A DNA stretch of 64,000 bases from Corbicula japonica (GCA_038501625.1 JAZAYU010000037.1:1612001-1676000); one strand, 5' to 3'; counted from the first letter of the stretch, positions 33,135-47,865 are shown. The notes: generated by a model from the sequence alone, not told the origin. Program-made: numbers and translations.

Positions 33135-34240
33135 AGGGAACGTCGAAAGCCACCAAACGCGACAAACATGAAAATATTGCAGGCTCGGTTTTATTGAGCA
33201 AATATTTACACCAGTAAACAGTTCAATTTCAATCCATCTCAAACGACTTTGTGCATATGGCGGTAAACGTGGAACCTGCATTGTGGTATTTTTTGAGATT
33301 AATTTGATGTTTAGCAGCGTGTGGTCCCCAGTTAAGATTTGCCCTATATGAGAAAAATGGGCGGAACTGAAAATTTTGACAGGCGACCTGAAAATATAAT
33401 TTCTGCATATCACAGAGAATGCCAAATGCAATTAGCAGGAAGTTAATCCTTGGGATGATCGAACAATATCCAAATCTATATTAGCTAGGATATTAAAACC
33501 CCATCTTAAAACTAGCCAAAATATGACAATAAAGTAAAACTTTAGAAGTACTTTTAACCGCGCTCAACCCGGGGCTAGGCGGTGTAGGCATTACTGTCCA
33601 TGAGCAGGCTCAATCAAACCGAGTCTGCAATATTTTCATATCTGTCGTGTTCGATGTCTTTCAAAGTTCCTTTTTCATCTACTACATAAGTTTCATGCTC
33701 CGCGACCTTCTGATAAAGCACTGATTGAATGTACGGGGTGACTTTTACAGCATAAAACAACGCTACTGTGAATTATAAATAGATGAAAGTTCAACTTTGA
33801 ACGCTACCGAAGATTATTTAACTTTTTTGTTAATTACTAATTTTCATACAGTTTCTAAAAAACTTCGAAAAAAACATTACCTTCTTAGCTTGTAATAAGA
33901 AAACCTATTTTATTTTATTGGCTCACTTTCTCATCAGGTCTGAAATTTTTATTTTCATCTTGTGCTGACCTGCAAAGAGATGTATGCATTTTATATTATA
34001 TTTAGGTTGACTTTGTTTCATTGTCAGGTTATTTGTATTATCTCGATGATCTACTAAATATAAAGAAAACAATACGTTTAAAAATTCCTTAATTACAATG
34101 CAGCAGGAAACTAAACAAAACAACAGCATTTAGATAGATGAAAAGAGAAATTTGAAAGCCACCGAACACAACAAATATGGAAATATTGCAGACTCGGTAT
34201 GATTGAGCCTGTTCATGGCCAGTAAAGAAAGTGCTTATTA
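33135..34240. repeat. Small dispersed repeat, three local copies
   Basis: The phrase 'gaaagccaccraacrcgaca' with 'atattgcaggctcggt' occurs at about 33,147-33,200 (plus) and 34,146-34,200 (plus), and inverted at about 33,600-33,660 (gagtctgcaatattttcata). Further copies are near 45,000-45,065 (plus) and 58,070-58,140 (inverted). No clear ends or coding frame. The 158-codon minus-strand frame here is a by-product. Confidence 0.6.
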
Positions 34241-34775
34241 ACAGAAAAGAAAACAAAGAACGGCCGATGTCCAATAAACTCAAAACGTGTATCATTTTGA
34301 AAAAAGCTTAAAACCTAGAATTTTTTTAATGAAAATCTATTAATGCTTTAATGGTGTTGTACCAGAACATACGAGACGTTTTAATTGTCAAAATAAGTAG
34401 ATCTTTCAAAAATAAAAACAAAATTTGTTAATCATTTAATGTAGTCTGGAAAGATAACGTGTTGCCTATAGTATCATACGTTTCTTAACTTCCAATGATA
34501 TTATCACAAAATTCATGCTTTATGTGTCTTGCACTGCAGAATTTTTCCATTAAGGAATTAAACAAAAGATTTAAACAAAGGGTATTTTTCGCGTTCCCAC
34601 CACTAGTACTTTAACATTGAAGATGTTAAACGAAGCAACAATGTTCAGTTAAGTGGTATCGGATGTAATTATTGTTTTATTCAATTGATAAGACAGTGTA
34701 AAAATATAAGAATTAACCTTAAGATAGTTCCTAGTATTTTGTGGTTTTGGTTGGCTCAATATTTTTAGAATATTC

Positions 34776-34830
34776 GAAATTTGGCACTAGAAAGTGAATA
34801 AAAGCGACAGTATGGTGCAACCTCTGCGAC
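34776..34830 (+). promoter_or_regulatory. Putative core promoter of IL-17 copy 2
   Basis: gaaatttggca (34776-34786), TATA-like gtgaataaaag (34794) and ctctgcgac (34822-34830) occur in this order. The first motif recurs just upstream of the TATA-like box of copy 4, and the last two recur in copy 1. A donor (aaaaat then gtaagt) at 34936/34937 ends the likely untranslated first exon. Confidence 0.4.
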
Positions 34831-35229
34831 AAACATCAGATAAGACTAAAGAAACCTTGGACAAGCAATTTAAAAAACAAACACGAACAGCTATTAGCTA
34901 ATTAAACTAAACTTCAACAAATATTTAAAGAAAAATGTAAGTCAGAGTAACATATCAAACAAGTATTTTATTTTTACTTTACTAAATCGAAAATTCATAA
35001 CACAGTTAAGATTATATTTATCTTCTTCATTTTTTTTAAAGATAGGTACACTCCATGAGGGGACTGGATATTTTTAGTCTAGGCGTCGTGGGAAAATGTT
35101 CCTCACAGTATTACAGTGAACATAATGAATAAAATAAGAAACAGGATTAATATTTTCTGATAGGTTTTATCTTAAAAACAGCATTATTTTTTGCCATGTG
35201 TTTTCTTCATTATAGTGAAGACAGAGACA

Positions 35230-35772
35230 ATGAAGATTGTAGTTTTCCTGTTACTTTCTGTGGTTCACTGTTCAACCGGAGCACCAGCACTCGAACCATC
35301 CAGCACACGATCAGGATCAGCGCACATGGTCCAGAAGAGGTCAGCTGACCAGGTCGTCTTCTTCAGAGATCAAGAATCACATATCAACTATATGAAACAA
35401 CAAGATCAAGATACCATGCGGTACGATAACATGTCTTTCAATAGTCGAGCGGATTTCAACCACATCTTGGTGTGCAGTGATCAAGTGTCAACAGGGAAAG
35501 CCGACCCGGTCAACAAGCGCTCTACATGCCCTTGGTATTACGAGGCACAACACGATTCAAAACGTTTCCCTATAACTATTATGAACGCCGTTAGCCTCTG
35601 TGAAAAATGCAACGGCGGATTGTTGGAGTGTATACCTATCATACATAAAGTTTCTGGCCTACAACAAAGAGAATCCCTTGGTACAAATGGTACCTTAGAA
35701 TGGACAGAAATAAATATTGATGTTACCGTGGGGTTCACTTGTGGTGGAAGAAGATTGGCATACACCAATTAG
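35230..35772 (+). CDS. IL-17-family cytokine, copy 2
   Basis: 180 aa. The ATG at 35230 lies 14 nt inside the exon, after the acceptor at 35211-35215; the longer frame upstream is intronic. Residues 1-17 are a hydrophobic signal peptide. A propeptide ends at HMVQKRS (Lys36-Arg37), a dibasic convertase-type site. The IL-17 domain has C82, KRSTCPWYYE (C100), C124/C127 (LCEKC), C134 (LECIP) and C171 (GFTC). Sequons are at NMS and NGT. The protein should be secreted, processed and act on IL-17 receptors. It ends soon after the last cysteine (GGRRLAYTN) without the Thr/Pro tail of copies 3 and 4. The 5' intron is 279 bp (34937-35215). Confidence 0.93.
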   Translation: MKIVVFLLLSVVHCSTGAPALEPSSTRSGSAHMVQKRSADQVVFFRDQESHINYMKQQDQDTMRYDNMSFNSRADFNHILVCSDQVSTGKADPVNKRSTCPWYYEAQHDSKRFPITIMNAVSLCEKCNGGLLECIPIIHKVSGLQQRESLGTNGTLEWTEINIDVTVGFTCGGRRLAYTN

Positions 35773-37730
35773 AGGCTCGTATCGGCGGTATGGACGTCAA
35801 TCGTCGCCCTGAATGTATTTATTTTCAAGCTGTAGTCGGCACTGAATAACTTTTCTTTAAAAACAAACAAACAAAAATAACAACGATAACATCGTTCATA
35901 AAGCACTATGTTCGGAATTATTACTTAAGAAATTGTCAAGACTATTGCGCTTTAATATATAAACATTTACACAGATCGATATACCTCAATATTTCCCAGT
36001 CATTGTCAAAAATGAAAAGGTTGTTTCATCAAATCAAAAGAGCCGCATCATGCGCACGTTATGTCTTCGGTCGGTAAGCTGACATCATTTCTAAAAGATG
36101 AGCAGGTGGAACTATTTATAACGCATTAAGCAACATATTGTATTACTTGTAGTCTATACATGTTATGTCATCTCCTAATAGTAATATAGTAGTTACTAGT
36201 TATCGTAAGATGAAATTATCAAAACATGTACATGTCAGAAATATCACCGAGGACACGCTATGCCACGTAACGAGGCTCTATCATGTTTATAAAGAAGCTA
36301 AACAGATAATGTTCAATTTGTTTATTTTTTAATACGAGTTTTTTAATCATGTTCAAATATATTATAACATTTCTTTTTTTTCAACACCATTTTAATGGAA
36401 ATACCTTTATTTGACAAAATTATTATACATTTTACATTTATTTCTAACATATTATTTGAGTATGAATGATTATTTATCTGCATATTTGAAAAGTATGTGA
36501 GTAGAACGTTTTTCTCGGGTATTTTGTAAAACAATTTTAGAGTATTTTGAGTATGTTGTATTTGAGATAAACTTAGATTTTATATTGTTGATGTTCAGTT
36601 CAAATACTTTAACACTTTTTGTACTTACCTCAAAATCATTTTCAATGAGAGAATGCGCTTGGTCTGTGCATATGGATGGATATTTAAGCTCTTTCGGGGC
36701 AATGTTTGCCAGAGAAAAAGCAATTTTATCATCGAGAATGAAAACACAAGTACTGACTAACTGAAAGACAATTAAGAAGTTTAATATTTAAACGTAGATA
36801 TTTATCGTACTTTCAATTATTAGAGATATTTTGATAAAACACTGGAGAATTTGTCTACAACGCGTACCTCAAGATATATATTTATCGATACAGTGATTTA
36901 CTCGATGTAGCATTTATTTTTCTTTTTGACTCAATAAAATACATTTGTACGAATTATATGCGCTGTTATTATTAGTTCAGTTTTAAAAGCGAAGAGGAAA
37001 GCATAGGCCATAATAGTACCAAACCCCACTCGAGTTACGATACACAAAGATATGATCACTAGTGTTGTCTTTTACTTGCAAAAACACTGCACAGACTGCA
37101 CAGCATCAGACAAGACACAAGTCTTAAACACTAAAGTGGAGTTTGCACTACTTTGCAATCAAATATAACTTTTTTCGTGTCCAATTAGCGCAGTTATTTT
37201 AAAACCGTCGATGTTGTTAGACAACACCTCAAGGCATGTTGGCTTGCTCCACATAAGTCTCGTCTTCAAACAACACGCGCATTCTGTCGCTCTGTAATGG
37301 ACATCGACAAACCAGTCTTGCTTTCTTCTCAGCTCAAAAAGTTTTACAACTCCCCCCTCCCAAACCTATATTAAGCAGCAAGACACCGTTGGTTTTATTC
37401 CAGTTTTGTTGCGTCTTGGTTAGCTAAATATTGTAGGTTAGGCTTTGTTCAATGTCGCAAATTTTATCCACTAAAACTCTTTCTTTGCACGACGGTGGCA
37501 GTGTAGGAGTTTATAAAGGTTTCCAGGCAAATTTTATAAAAAAACACAGAAGCTCGAGCTCTTTCTTTTAGTCATGCCATTGCGTTCTTGATAATTCGAC
37601 TCCAGGTGCTTTAGACTCGGTAAGGTTATTTAGTACACACCCTTTTGCTTGAAAATGGTCGGGTTGATGCGTGGATTTAAGCTAATTTAACAAGTCAACT
37701 TGTACTTGTACTTGTTGTTCACACGAGAAG
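35773..37730. other. Spacer, no gene or clear repeat seen
   Basis: AT-rich. The first few hundred bases are probably the 3' UTR of IL-17 copy 2, but no signal decides its end (an aataaa occurs only near 36,935). Confidence 0.5.
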
Positions 37731-40700
37731 CGTTAGGGGCATCTGTGAGGTAGGTGCACCATAGAACCTGGTTTAAACCCCAGTGGCAAATTGTTTTGCC
37801 ACTTACTGTTACAAAAAGGTGAAATACGCATAGCAGGAATCGTCAAATTAAGAAAATACAGCTTCCCCACACAGTCAAGAAGAAGAGAGGGAGAGAGCTT
37901 GTTAATAAAATGATCAGTTTCAAAAAAAGACACCACAAACAAGTAACAAAAATGAGAATCCGAGGGGTTACCGCCTTGGAACGGTCAGTGGCAAATCAAA
38001 TTGCCACTGGGGGTTTAAACCAGGTTCTTGGGTGCACCAACCTCACACTTGCCCCAACAGGTTCTCATATCACAAAACAAGTACAAGTTGTCTTGATGAA
38101 GCAACTCCAACCGACCCATCGGCTCAACAATGTTGCATGCAAAAGCACACAAACATGTAAAATATAAGAAGCTAATAGCATTGCAAAGGGCGGGTACTCA
38201 ATGATTTAACCGAGATCAGAGTTCCTGGAGTTAAATCAGCAAGAACACAATGACGATTGAAATCCCTGGTTCCTTTTTCCCTGAGTTGTTTGTGATATCT
38301 TTTTTGAAAATGACCAGTTTATAAACCCATGCTTTCTTTCCCTCTCTTATTTTTTGGTCTGCGTGGAGTGGCTTTGTTTTTATGAGGGTGGCTGTTCCTG
38401 ATATGCATGTTTCACCTTTTTTTGTTATGAATGACATATGATGCAAGGCGAAATGAGACAAACAAAAAGCGATTTCCCAGCTGAAACAAAACCAAGTGTA
38501 GTGTACATACAAGTGTTAACTAAGAAGAAGCATGTATACTAAGTGAGCAGTATACAAAGCATTCTATATTTTTGTCTAGACTGTCAGCGCTTACAAGTGT
38601 GTCACATATGGAGATATCCACTTCATACAAGTAGTTGATAAAGTTATAAAGCTAAATACAAGTATTTGTCTTGATATAGCCATTAAAGTACGAGTAGTTA
38701 GGTGTTGCGAAAAGGTTTTTTAAGCCTCTGAAAAAAACTGCTTTGGTCTTTCAAAACTCAGGTTACGTTATAAAGAAGCTTAAATCAAATAAAAACGGTC
38801 TTTCAAATGAAAGTCAAGTTTAAGTATCTATAAATGTCCGGTACATTCATGCAGCGTTAATTAAAGACCGCGAAAATGCAGGGGCCACCTCGTCTGCACG
38901 ACTGTTATTCATGGTTATGTGTACACGGATGACCTTCTCAATCACCAAACGATTTCCAATGTAATTGTGTATATGCATATTGAAGACTTCAAAATGCTGT
39001 GTGATTAACAATATTCAATTTTGCAATCAACGTAACCTTTGCTTAAAAGAAACTTTTACAACACTACTGTGACAGTTCTTACGACAAAAAAGCTCTGCCA
39101 GAATGACTGGCAAATCTAAAAGCCAACTTTGTATTCATGAAAAAGAAATGAAAAAAAGCATATCAAGAATAGCCACAAACAGAAAAAAGCCCCACCACGC
39201 AGCCAAAAAGTAGAGAGGAAAAGAGTGCATGAGTTTTTACGAAAATCAACTTTAAATTAGACAACACAAACTACTAACAATAAAAAGAACCATTGGGGTT
39301 ACCGGCTTGGAACGGTCAGTTGAAAAAAATGTGAAATATGCATACCAGGAATTGCCAATTTAGAAAAAACAGCCTCCCCACACAGTCAAGAAGAAGAGGA
39401 GGGAAGAGAGCATGGTAAATAAAATTATCAGTTTCACAAAAGACACCACAAACAATTAACAAAACTGAGAACCCGAGGGGTTACCGCCTTTTGAAAGGGT
39501 TTTCTAGTATGCATAGATTTTGTTCATTGAAATATATAACATCATTACAAGCTCTTGAAAAACAAGCCTAGTCAACGGTATCACAATCGCATACTACGTT
39601 AACTGTATTTGTCGATTCATTAAATTCGTGTGTAAGTTGAGTGAAGACAAACATTTCAAAATGGAGGAAGAAGTGAAATGTACATATCAGGCATGGTCAT
39701 ATCCATAAGACACAGCCTCCCCACACAGCGAAAAAGTAGAGAGGAAAACGAGCATGGGTAGTAAAATGATCAATGTCAAAATAGACTACGCAAACAATTA
39801 ACGAAAATGAGAACCCGAGGGTTAACCGCATTGGAACGGTCAACGGCAGAATAAGAAGCAACTTTGAAAGCTTCCTTACATGACACATGTGAAAACAACA
39901 TAGTCACGAGTTGATTTAACCTTTCGTCGACAGTAATGAAAATGCATAACTTTGCCCACGCAGAATATAGAATAATCGTAGAATATAAAGTGTGCATATC
40001 AAATAGAAGGCAAAAAAGCAGGAGGTATATCATTGGGGTTATTGAACAAAAATAGCCGAATCTATATCTGAAAGACGTATTTTCTAACCTGCTAAACTTC
40101 TACTATAGTTTTTCTTTCATTCAAACATGTTTGGAAATCTATTTACCAACAAACACGATTTAATATTTTGCCGTTATCCGTAGCTAAGTTGCGCAGGATG
40201 CCACAAGCAAATCAAAGAAATCTGAAAAAAAACCAAACATCGAATATCTAACATGTTTAAACCATTTTCACTTTTTAATGAATGAGTGAAATTCTGATGC
40301 AGGAATATTAAACATTGTTTATAATGTACTGATTATATAAATGTCTTACGGCACTCAAAAGAAAGATAACTCTGGTATTACTAGGCTCAGCTGGATGGAC
40401 ATTTTACTTCCCTTTATTTTTTTATTAATTAGGTGATAACTCTGAAACTATTGCCCTGATCCTTGATCCTTGTTTAAACCCCCAATGTCAAATTGTTAGC
40501 CACTGACCATTCCAAGGCAGTATCCCTAAAACTTCTCTTTTTTGTAATTTATTTATGGGATCTTTTTGGAACTTTATCTTCTATAAACCCATGCTCTTTT
40601 TACCTCTCTACATTTTGGCTACACGGTGAGGCTGTGTGTTCCGGGTGTGGCGGTTCCTGACATGCATTTTCTCTTTTTATGATATTATACAACTATATTA

Positions 40701-43700
40701 TAATTACCATCGTTCATATCCTACTTATTATTGTCTTACAATACTGAAAAGGTAATTAACTCCGAAAATACTTGGCTTGGCTGGATGGACATATTACTTC
40801 CCTTGAAATTCTATTAAACTGAAATAGTTTGATCAGTCTGAAAATAATGTGCTGATCTTTATGTTATAATACAGCTATTGTGTGTTTCATTGAAATTCGT
40901 TTTACCATTATTTGGTTACGACTCCAAAACGGACAGGCTCCTTTGCGGACAATGATTGAGGACCATGCGACACAATTATCACCCGAACTTTAGTCGGGGA
41001 ACTTAAATGTTCGGAAAAGTTGGGGATTCCCCTTTATACCTTGGGGGTATGAGCCCCGGGCATCACATGATACGTTGGAGGTACATATTCATTGATTGTA
41101 TCCATTCTTAAAACAATTACTTAAAATTCTACTGAGGCCAAATATTTAAACGTTATCGTTTGTGAAATATTCAAGCTCAAAATTGAATGATATTCAAGAA
41201 AACAAGCCATTTTCAGCACTTTCTTGTTTTGAACATATTTTCCCATATGAACAGAGCATATATAATGCCTTTTTTTCTTTTAAGATTTAATATGATTTTT
41301 GTTCGTTAGCATTTTAATGGTAGGTTAGTTATTGGTGATGCATTTTTTCTCATCCCTGGTAGGGGAAGTCGATGTATTCCTTTTAGAAATAAATGATTAT
41401 GGTATATTTAAAATTATATAGATGTTCTGTAACAAGGAAAAATGAATGTAACAAACGAAGATACCTTTTTATTTAAATCGATAAAGCGTGATGGTATAAA
41501 TTGGTCCATTGAAGCATTATATTGTCAATGGCAACATTAAAACAATATTTGAATATATGACGTTTCGGTCACTTTTAATGTATTTTTTTTCCTGCCGAAA
41601 ATCATGCATTAAAAACAGAAAAGGTATGTTTTTCCAATATATATTATAAAATAATTTTACCAGATGATATAACAATTTAATAAAAAACGAGGTGATCCAT
41701 TCTGTAATTTTGTCCCGTAAATGTTGTTAAAATGTTGACGATTAAAAGGTCCAGGACCTGCAGGCAAATTCATGCGCGCACTTTGACGTTTAATTAAAAT
41801 AAACAAAACAGCCCGTTAACTGTCAAGATTCTTCAAATTGTCTAACGCGTTAAATGCTCCAAATAAAAACTGTTTTCAGAATCTTTATATTGTGTCATCT
41901 TTAGGGTGCTATATGATTTTCCATCCGGCATATGCTTCTTAAAATTGGTATAACCTGGTACTTTACAAAACATTCTACCAAAGTGTCAATATATGCGTTC
42001 GATGACAAATTGGATCCCCAGGGTGAAGTTGTGTCTTTTTTTATAATATTGATTATTTTATAAGAGAATTCTCTCTTTTCCTGTCTACCTTTTGGCTGTG
42101 TGTAGAGATTGTGTTTTTCTGGGTTTTGGCTATTCCTGATACTTACATTTCATTTATTTTTCTGATGAAGAAGTCAGTATAGAAACATGTGTACTATTAA
42201 GCTCGTCAGTTTGAATCCCTGTCATCGAGTTATTGGTGATTCGACTGCAGGAACTCTAGTCTCGATAAGTTCATTGAGTACCCGTCATTTTGCATGACAA
42301 TATTATAGCTTTTTATGTTCTATAATGTGTTTGCATGCAAAATTGAAGTTGATGGGAGAGTTGGAGTTATATCATAAATATGATAACCTGTTGCGGCAAT
42401 TGTGAGGTTGGTGCACCCTAGAACCTAGTTTAAACCACAAGTGGCAAATTGTTTTTTCACTGACCGTTTCTAGACGGTAAACACTCGGGTTCGCACGTTC
42501 GTTAATTGTTTGTTGCGTCTATTTTGAAACTGATCATTGTATATCAATGCTCTTGTTTTTTCTCTACTCTTTGAATGTGAGGTGAGGCTGTGTCTACCGA
42601 ATGTGGCTATTTCTGATATGCATAATTTCATTTTTTTTAAGTGTATACCTCACGCTATAATCACATTATTAGAAGCTCTATCACTAGTTATCAATACACA
42701 TCTTTTATGAAAGTCTTAAAACTTTTAAGTTCAACACGTTTAATGATGTCCGAAGAAAAGGTTACACACAAATGTGCAAGAGCTCTTTAATAGTGCAATA
42801 TGGACGAGATTGCACAATTCTACACAAGTTGTTGTAAAGTTAGCAATCTACAATCGCATAATAACTAAATGACAGTTCACAATAAGTACACAACATAAAA
42901 ATTCACTAAGATAACGTGTGTTTGTTTGATTACAGGAGAAACCTATGGGGCAAGTGTGAGGTTGATACACATTAGAACCTGGTACCCCCCCCCCCCCCCA
43001 ACCCCCGTGGAAATATGTTATGCCACACTGACCGTCGCGGTTTTCACTCTTTTCATCTTTTCATCGTCAATTGTTTGTTGTGTGCTTAATTGAAATTGAA
43101 CATTTCGTAAAGCAATGCTCCATTTTTTCCCCTACTTTTTGTCTGCGTTAGGAATCTGTGGTTTCTGGATGTGGACATTCCTCTTATGCATATTTCACTT
43201 TCTTAACCATTTTCACTTTCTAAGTAAGCTATTTTCAACAAAATTTCTGATAAGATACTAAGTCACGTAAGTTTCTCTGAACGTTCATATAGTATAACCA
43301 TTTCACACCATCCACCATCCAATGACAACATTTTCTGAAAATTTCAGTTTCGGCTTAATGAACACTATTAATACGCATGTATCCCTTAATCTATTATGGC
43401 AAAACCCATGGGGTACCAAAATTTAATTATTTCGTGTTTTTTTGCAATCATTTTACTCGGTTTTTTTAGTTTCACATGGGTTGTAATTCTAAGTGAACTT
43501 TTTATCATGCGGGAAGCTATGTTTCATGTTCTCTTAATGCTGGAGTATCACTTTAAACGGTTAAGGGTGGTTCTCTTCTTTTCTTCCTCCATTCACTTTT
43601 TTGATTTAGTGACTTGCCATATCAGACACTACATCTTTGGACCAAAGTTTCAACGGAATAAGAAAGATTGAATGGTTTTAATTAACCGACAAGCCACTCA

Positions 43701-46170
43701 GTTGAGGAGAAAACTAAGGTAACCATTCGAATTTATGTTTTGTTAAAAAAGGTCAGTTATAAATAAAAAAATGATAGAAGACAGTGGTATTTTTCGCGGG
43801 ATTTCGGTATGGTGTGATTGAATTTGGACATGGAAAAGCCAACACTGACCCGCAATTTTTATTTTTATTTTCGAGAATAATATATTGCATATGAACTATT
43901 ATAATGAGTACAATACATACAAACCGAATGATATAATGCCAAAATATCGCATTGTTTTCTCAGATAATAAATTGTAAGCATTTTAACGTTATTCATCACG
44001 TATGCCATGTTCGGATGGGAAAACCGACCCTCAGTCAGTTTTTTTGCAAATAACGCGATAGGGTTAACCAGGAATAGGGTTATCCCGTCTAAGCCTAGCA
44101 TATGTGATAGACTTATATCGATAGACAATTTGATGCCAGATTTAAAGATCAAATCAATATGTCTTGCTTTGATTATATTTCTGATAAAATTCTATCTTTT
44201 GAACATGTGAGAAAACAACGTCAATATACCTCGAGGTGTTGTTAAATGCTGTAATAATGTCATCCTGATTTTCGATAGAAAGAAATAACAAAATATCTCC
44301 TTCCTAGCAGTATAAAAACAGATCAGCAACGAGGAAAGCACAATAAGTTCCTATAGGGATGTCTTTTTCTCTTTTATAAATAGCTGTACCAAAACACAAA
44401 AGTTATTCAGTGAGAAGACTAGGTCTTGATAGGTCCATAAAAGCAATATTCTGATGAAAGTTTTTTTCACAGACCATTTCACAAAGTCTGCAGATAAGAG
44501 TTAATGTGTACAATCAAATCGATGTCACAAATGTGGATATTTGTGTGTGTAGTGTGGTTTCAGATAAGATATTCTTATAAGTCCATGCTCTCTTTTCCTC
44601 TCTACTTTTTGGCTTCGAAGGGTGGCTGTGTTTTCTGGGTGTGGAGATTCCTGATACGCATTTTTCACTTTTTTCAAGTAAAGTGGAAGTCATCAACGCC
44701 CTTATGTATTGGCGTAGATTAATAAGTGCCAGGTAAATATACTATTTTAGGAAAGCTCTCACAAGACTGAATAGTTTTTACACTTAATTTAGCATATGTA
44801 TTCTTTGAAAATCAACACATTTTGTTAAAACACAGAATAAACACCAAGATAGGATCAAACACGTCTGACATCAAAATTGAACGTGAAATGACTTTGCATA
44901 GAAATTAATATTGAATAAAATCATCCGGTTTTTTGACATCCAGTCTTTGTTCAAGACTAATATGCCTTTGGAATTTATTTGATTCGACATATATAAAAAT
45001 GAAAGCCACCGAAATCTACAAAATTAATATTTAAAATATTGCAGGCCTGGTTTGGCTGAGTCTGAAGCAGCGAAGAGGAATATTACCACACGGGCCACAA
45101 GTAAAGAAAACCGATGTTTCCTTGATAGTGTACAAGAAGCAGTAGTGTAATCTTTTAAACTTAAATAACAGTGAATTTCCATGAAATAAATATATTCATT
45201 GTTATAGATCCATCCACTGTAAAGCGCGGTAACAACAACTTAGCTGTTAGGTGGTCGATGATGAATGTTGCAGCTCGCTTCCATATTTGACCATTCTATC
45301 TAGTGAAATATTGCAACTGTCCCTCAGAAAAGAACAATATTCCAGGTGCGGAAGAATATATTAACTGAAATAAACGAGATACGAAGATATAGAAGGTAGC
45401 TGCATATTTAAATAACATTACCAAACGAATAGCAGATGTCGAAAGGTCATTCGTGAACATGTGATAGGATCTAAAACCGAACATTTTAGTATCATCAAAC
45501 ATAACCTGGTTAAAACCTCCAGTGGCAATTTGATTTGTCACTGACCGTTCCAAGGCGGTAAACCCCTCAGGTTCTCATTTATGTAAATAGTTTGCGTTGT
45601 CTTTTTTTTAAACTGATCATTTTATTAACTATGCTCTTTCCCTCTCTCTTCTTCTTGACTGTGTGGGGAGGCTGTTTTTTCTGCATGTGGCAATTCCTGA
45701 TATGCATATTTCACCTTATTCACCTTCCATAAAATGCTTAAATGTGTGTTTACACGTATTTTAAAGATGAACAAAATCATTGAGTGTTTGGTCATTATAG
45801 GAAAATATTGTGTATAAATTTCTTAAGCATTTTAAATGAGCAGGATATTTGCTCTTCAGTGCACTTTAAAACGAAATATTTTGTATATGAATTTCTCATT
45901 CCTTCCTTACTGTTGGAAGTTTGAATGGTTTCTACACGCTTTTTCATGACATGAACATGAACAAGTGAGCCATGAGATGTGTCTGCAGGTTTCAACATGA
46001 ATGATGACAACATTAGTATCAGTTAGTAACATGTTGTTCCGCTCCGTCATCGACGTGAGTGAACTTTCTATCACTATCAGAGTCTTTCCGGGGTGAAACT
46101 TAATTTGACATTTACACATTTAATTAAAAGAAGTAAAATATGTATATCATGAAAAGCCACATCTAGAAAA

Positions 46171-47180
46171 CGCAGCTTCTCCATGGAGCCGACAAGTAGA
46201 GAGAACACAGCTTCTCCACGGAGCCAACAAGTAGAGAGAAAACACAGCCGCTCCACGGAGCCGACAAGTAGAGAGAACACAGCTTCTCCACGGAGCCAAC
46301 AAGTAGAGAGAAAACACAGCTTCTCCACGGAGCAAACAAGTAGAGAAAACACAGCTTCTCCACCGAGCCAACAAGTAGAGAGAAACACAGCTGCTCCACG
46401 GAGCCAACAGGTAGAGAGAACACAGCTTCTCCACGGAGCCAACAAGTAGAGAGAGAGAACACAGCTGCTCCACGGAGCAAACAAGTAGAGGGAGAATACA
46501 GCTTCTCTACGGAGCCAACAATTAGAGAGAAAACACAGCTGTTTCACGGAGCCAACAAGTAGAGAGAACACAGCTTCTCCACGGAGCCAACAAGTAGAGA
46601 AAAAAACACAGCTTCTCCACGGAGCCAACAAGTAGAGAAAACACAGCTTTTCCACAGAGCCAACAAGTAGAGAGAACAAAGCTTCTCTACGGAGCCAAAA
46701 AGTAGAGAGAACACAGCTTCTCTACGGAGCCAACAAGTAGAGAGAACACAGCTTCTCCACGGAGCCAACAAGTAGAGAGAAAACACAGCTTCTCCACGGA
46801 GCCAACAAGTAGAGAGAAAAACACAGCTTCTCCACGAAGCCAACAAGTAGAGAGAACACAGCTTCTCCACGGAGCCAACAAGTAGAGAGAACACAGCTTC
46901 TCTACGGAGCCAACAAGTACAAAGAACACAGCTTCTCCACGGAGCCAACAAGTAGAGAGAACACAGCTTCTCCACGGAGCCAACAAGTAGAGAGAACACA
47001 GCTTTTCCACGGAGCCAACAAGTAGAGAGAACACAGCTTCTCCACGGAGCCAACAAGTAGAGAGAAAAACACAGCTTCTCCACGGAGCCAACAAGTAGAG
47101 AGAACACAGCTTCTCCATGGAGCCAACAAGTAGAGAGAACACAGCTTCTCCACGGAGCCAACAAGTAGAGAGAAAAACAA
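46171..47180. repeat. 35-bp satellite, about 29 units, grown inside a family X copy
   Basis: Units read cacagcttctccacggagcc then aacaagtagagagaa, length 34-37 bp, varying mainly in the a/ag run. Flanks are ordinary family X sequence: 'atcatgaaaagccacatcta' on the left and 'attaccgcattggaacggtc' on the right. The unit corresponds to the single 'cacagcctccccacac ... gtagagaggaa' segment of other copies. Minus-strand frames of up to 206 codons (LLVGSVEKLCSLY-type repeats) occur in all three phases and are artefacts. Confidence 0.92.
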
Positions 47181-47865
47181 GTGTCATTAAGAATGCTAAA
47201 TTATGTTATGTGTTATATTTACAAGAAGATCAATTTTAAATAAAAAACACAATTTACGAAAAAAAAAGAGAACCTTTTGGGACCTTTGGGATTACCGCAT
47301 TGGAACGGTCAGCGGTAAAACAATTCACCTAAATTTGTTTGTTCATATGTGAACATGTTGGGCAAGTGTGAGGTAGGTGCATCCTAGAACCTGGTTTAAA
47401 CCCCAAGAGGCAAATCGTTTTCCACTGACCGTTCTAAGACGGTAACCCCTCAGGTTATCATTTTCATAATTCATTTTGGTGTCTACTATGCAATGTTTCA
47501 TTTTATAACACTTGCTTTCTTTTTCTCTCTAGTTGTTGACCATGTAGAGAGGCTGTGACTTCTGGATGATCTCCTACAATGAAAATATATTTCTCTGCAT
47601 AAGATTCTTTCTGCGAAACAATCGGCTTTTGAAATAGATTGTTTCTTATTTCATGCACATAATCTTGATTCAAGTTTGATGGTCGATTGTTTCTTTAAGT
47701 GTATTTGGATTAAGGCCTATTATTTCAAACTTGTCGTTTGGTTTTGCAGATGTGGATTTGTTATTGTAAATTCATCTTTTAACCCATTTTAACATTCTTA
47801 ATGTTCTTCATAGATCACTCATCTCAATCAGTAGTATTTTCTCAACTGATCAATATAAACTGAAA

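Noticed and set aside
32955..33431. 158-codon minus-strand frame
   Set aside because: Covers a small dispersed repeat found also near 34.15 and 45.0 kb; composition is not protein-like and no motif is recognisable.
43396..43671. 91-codon hydrophobic frame
   Set aside because: Lies between family X copies in AT-rich DNA; Phe/Leu/Ile-rich because of base composition; no splice or promoter evidence.
46077..47187. Long minus-strand open frames (up to 206 codons) with repeated LLVGSVEKLC-type units
   Set aside because: They come from the 35-bp satellite, appear in all three frames, shift phase with one-base unit variants and have no promoter, splice or homology support.
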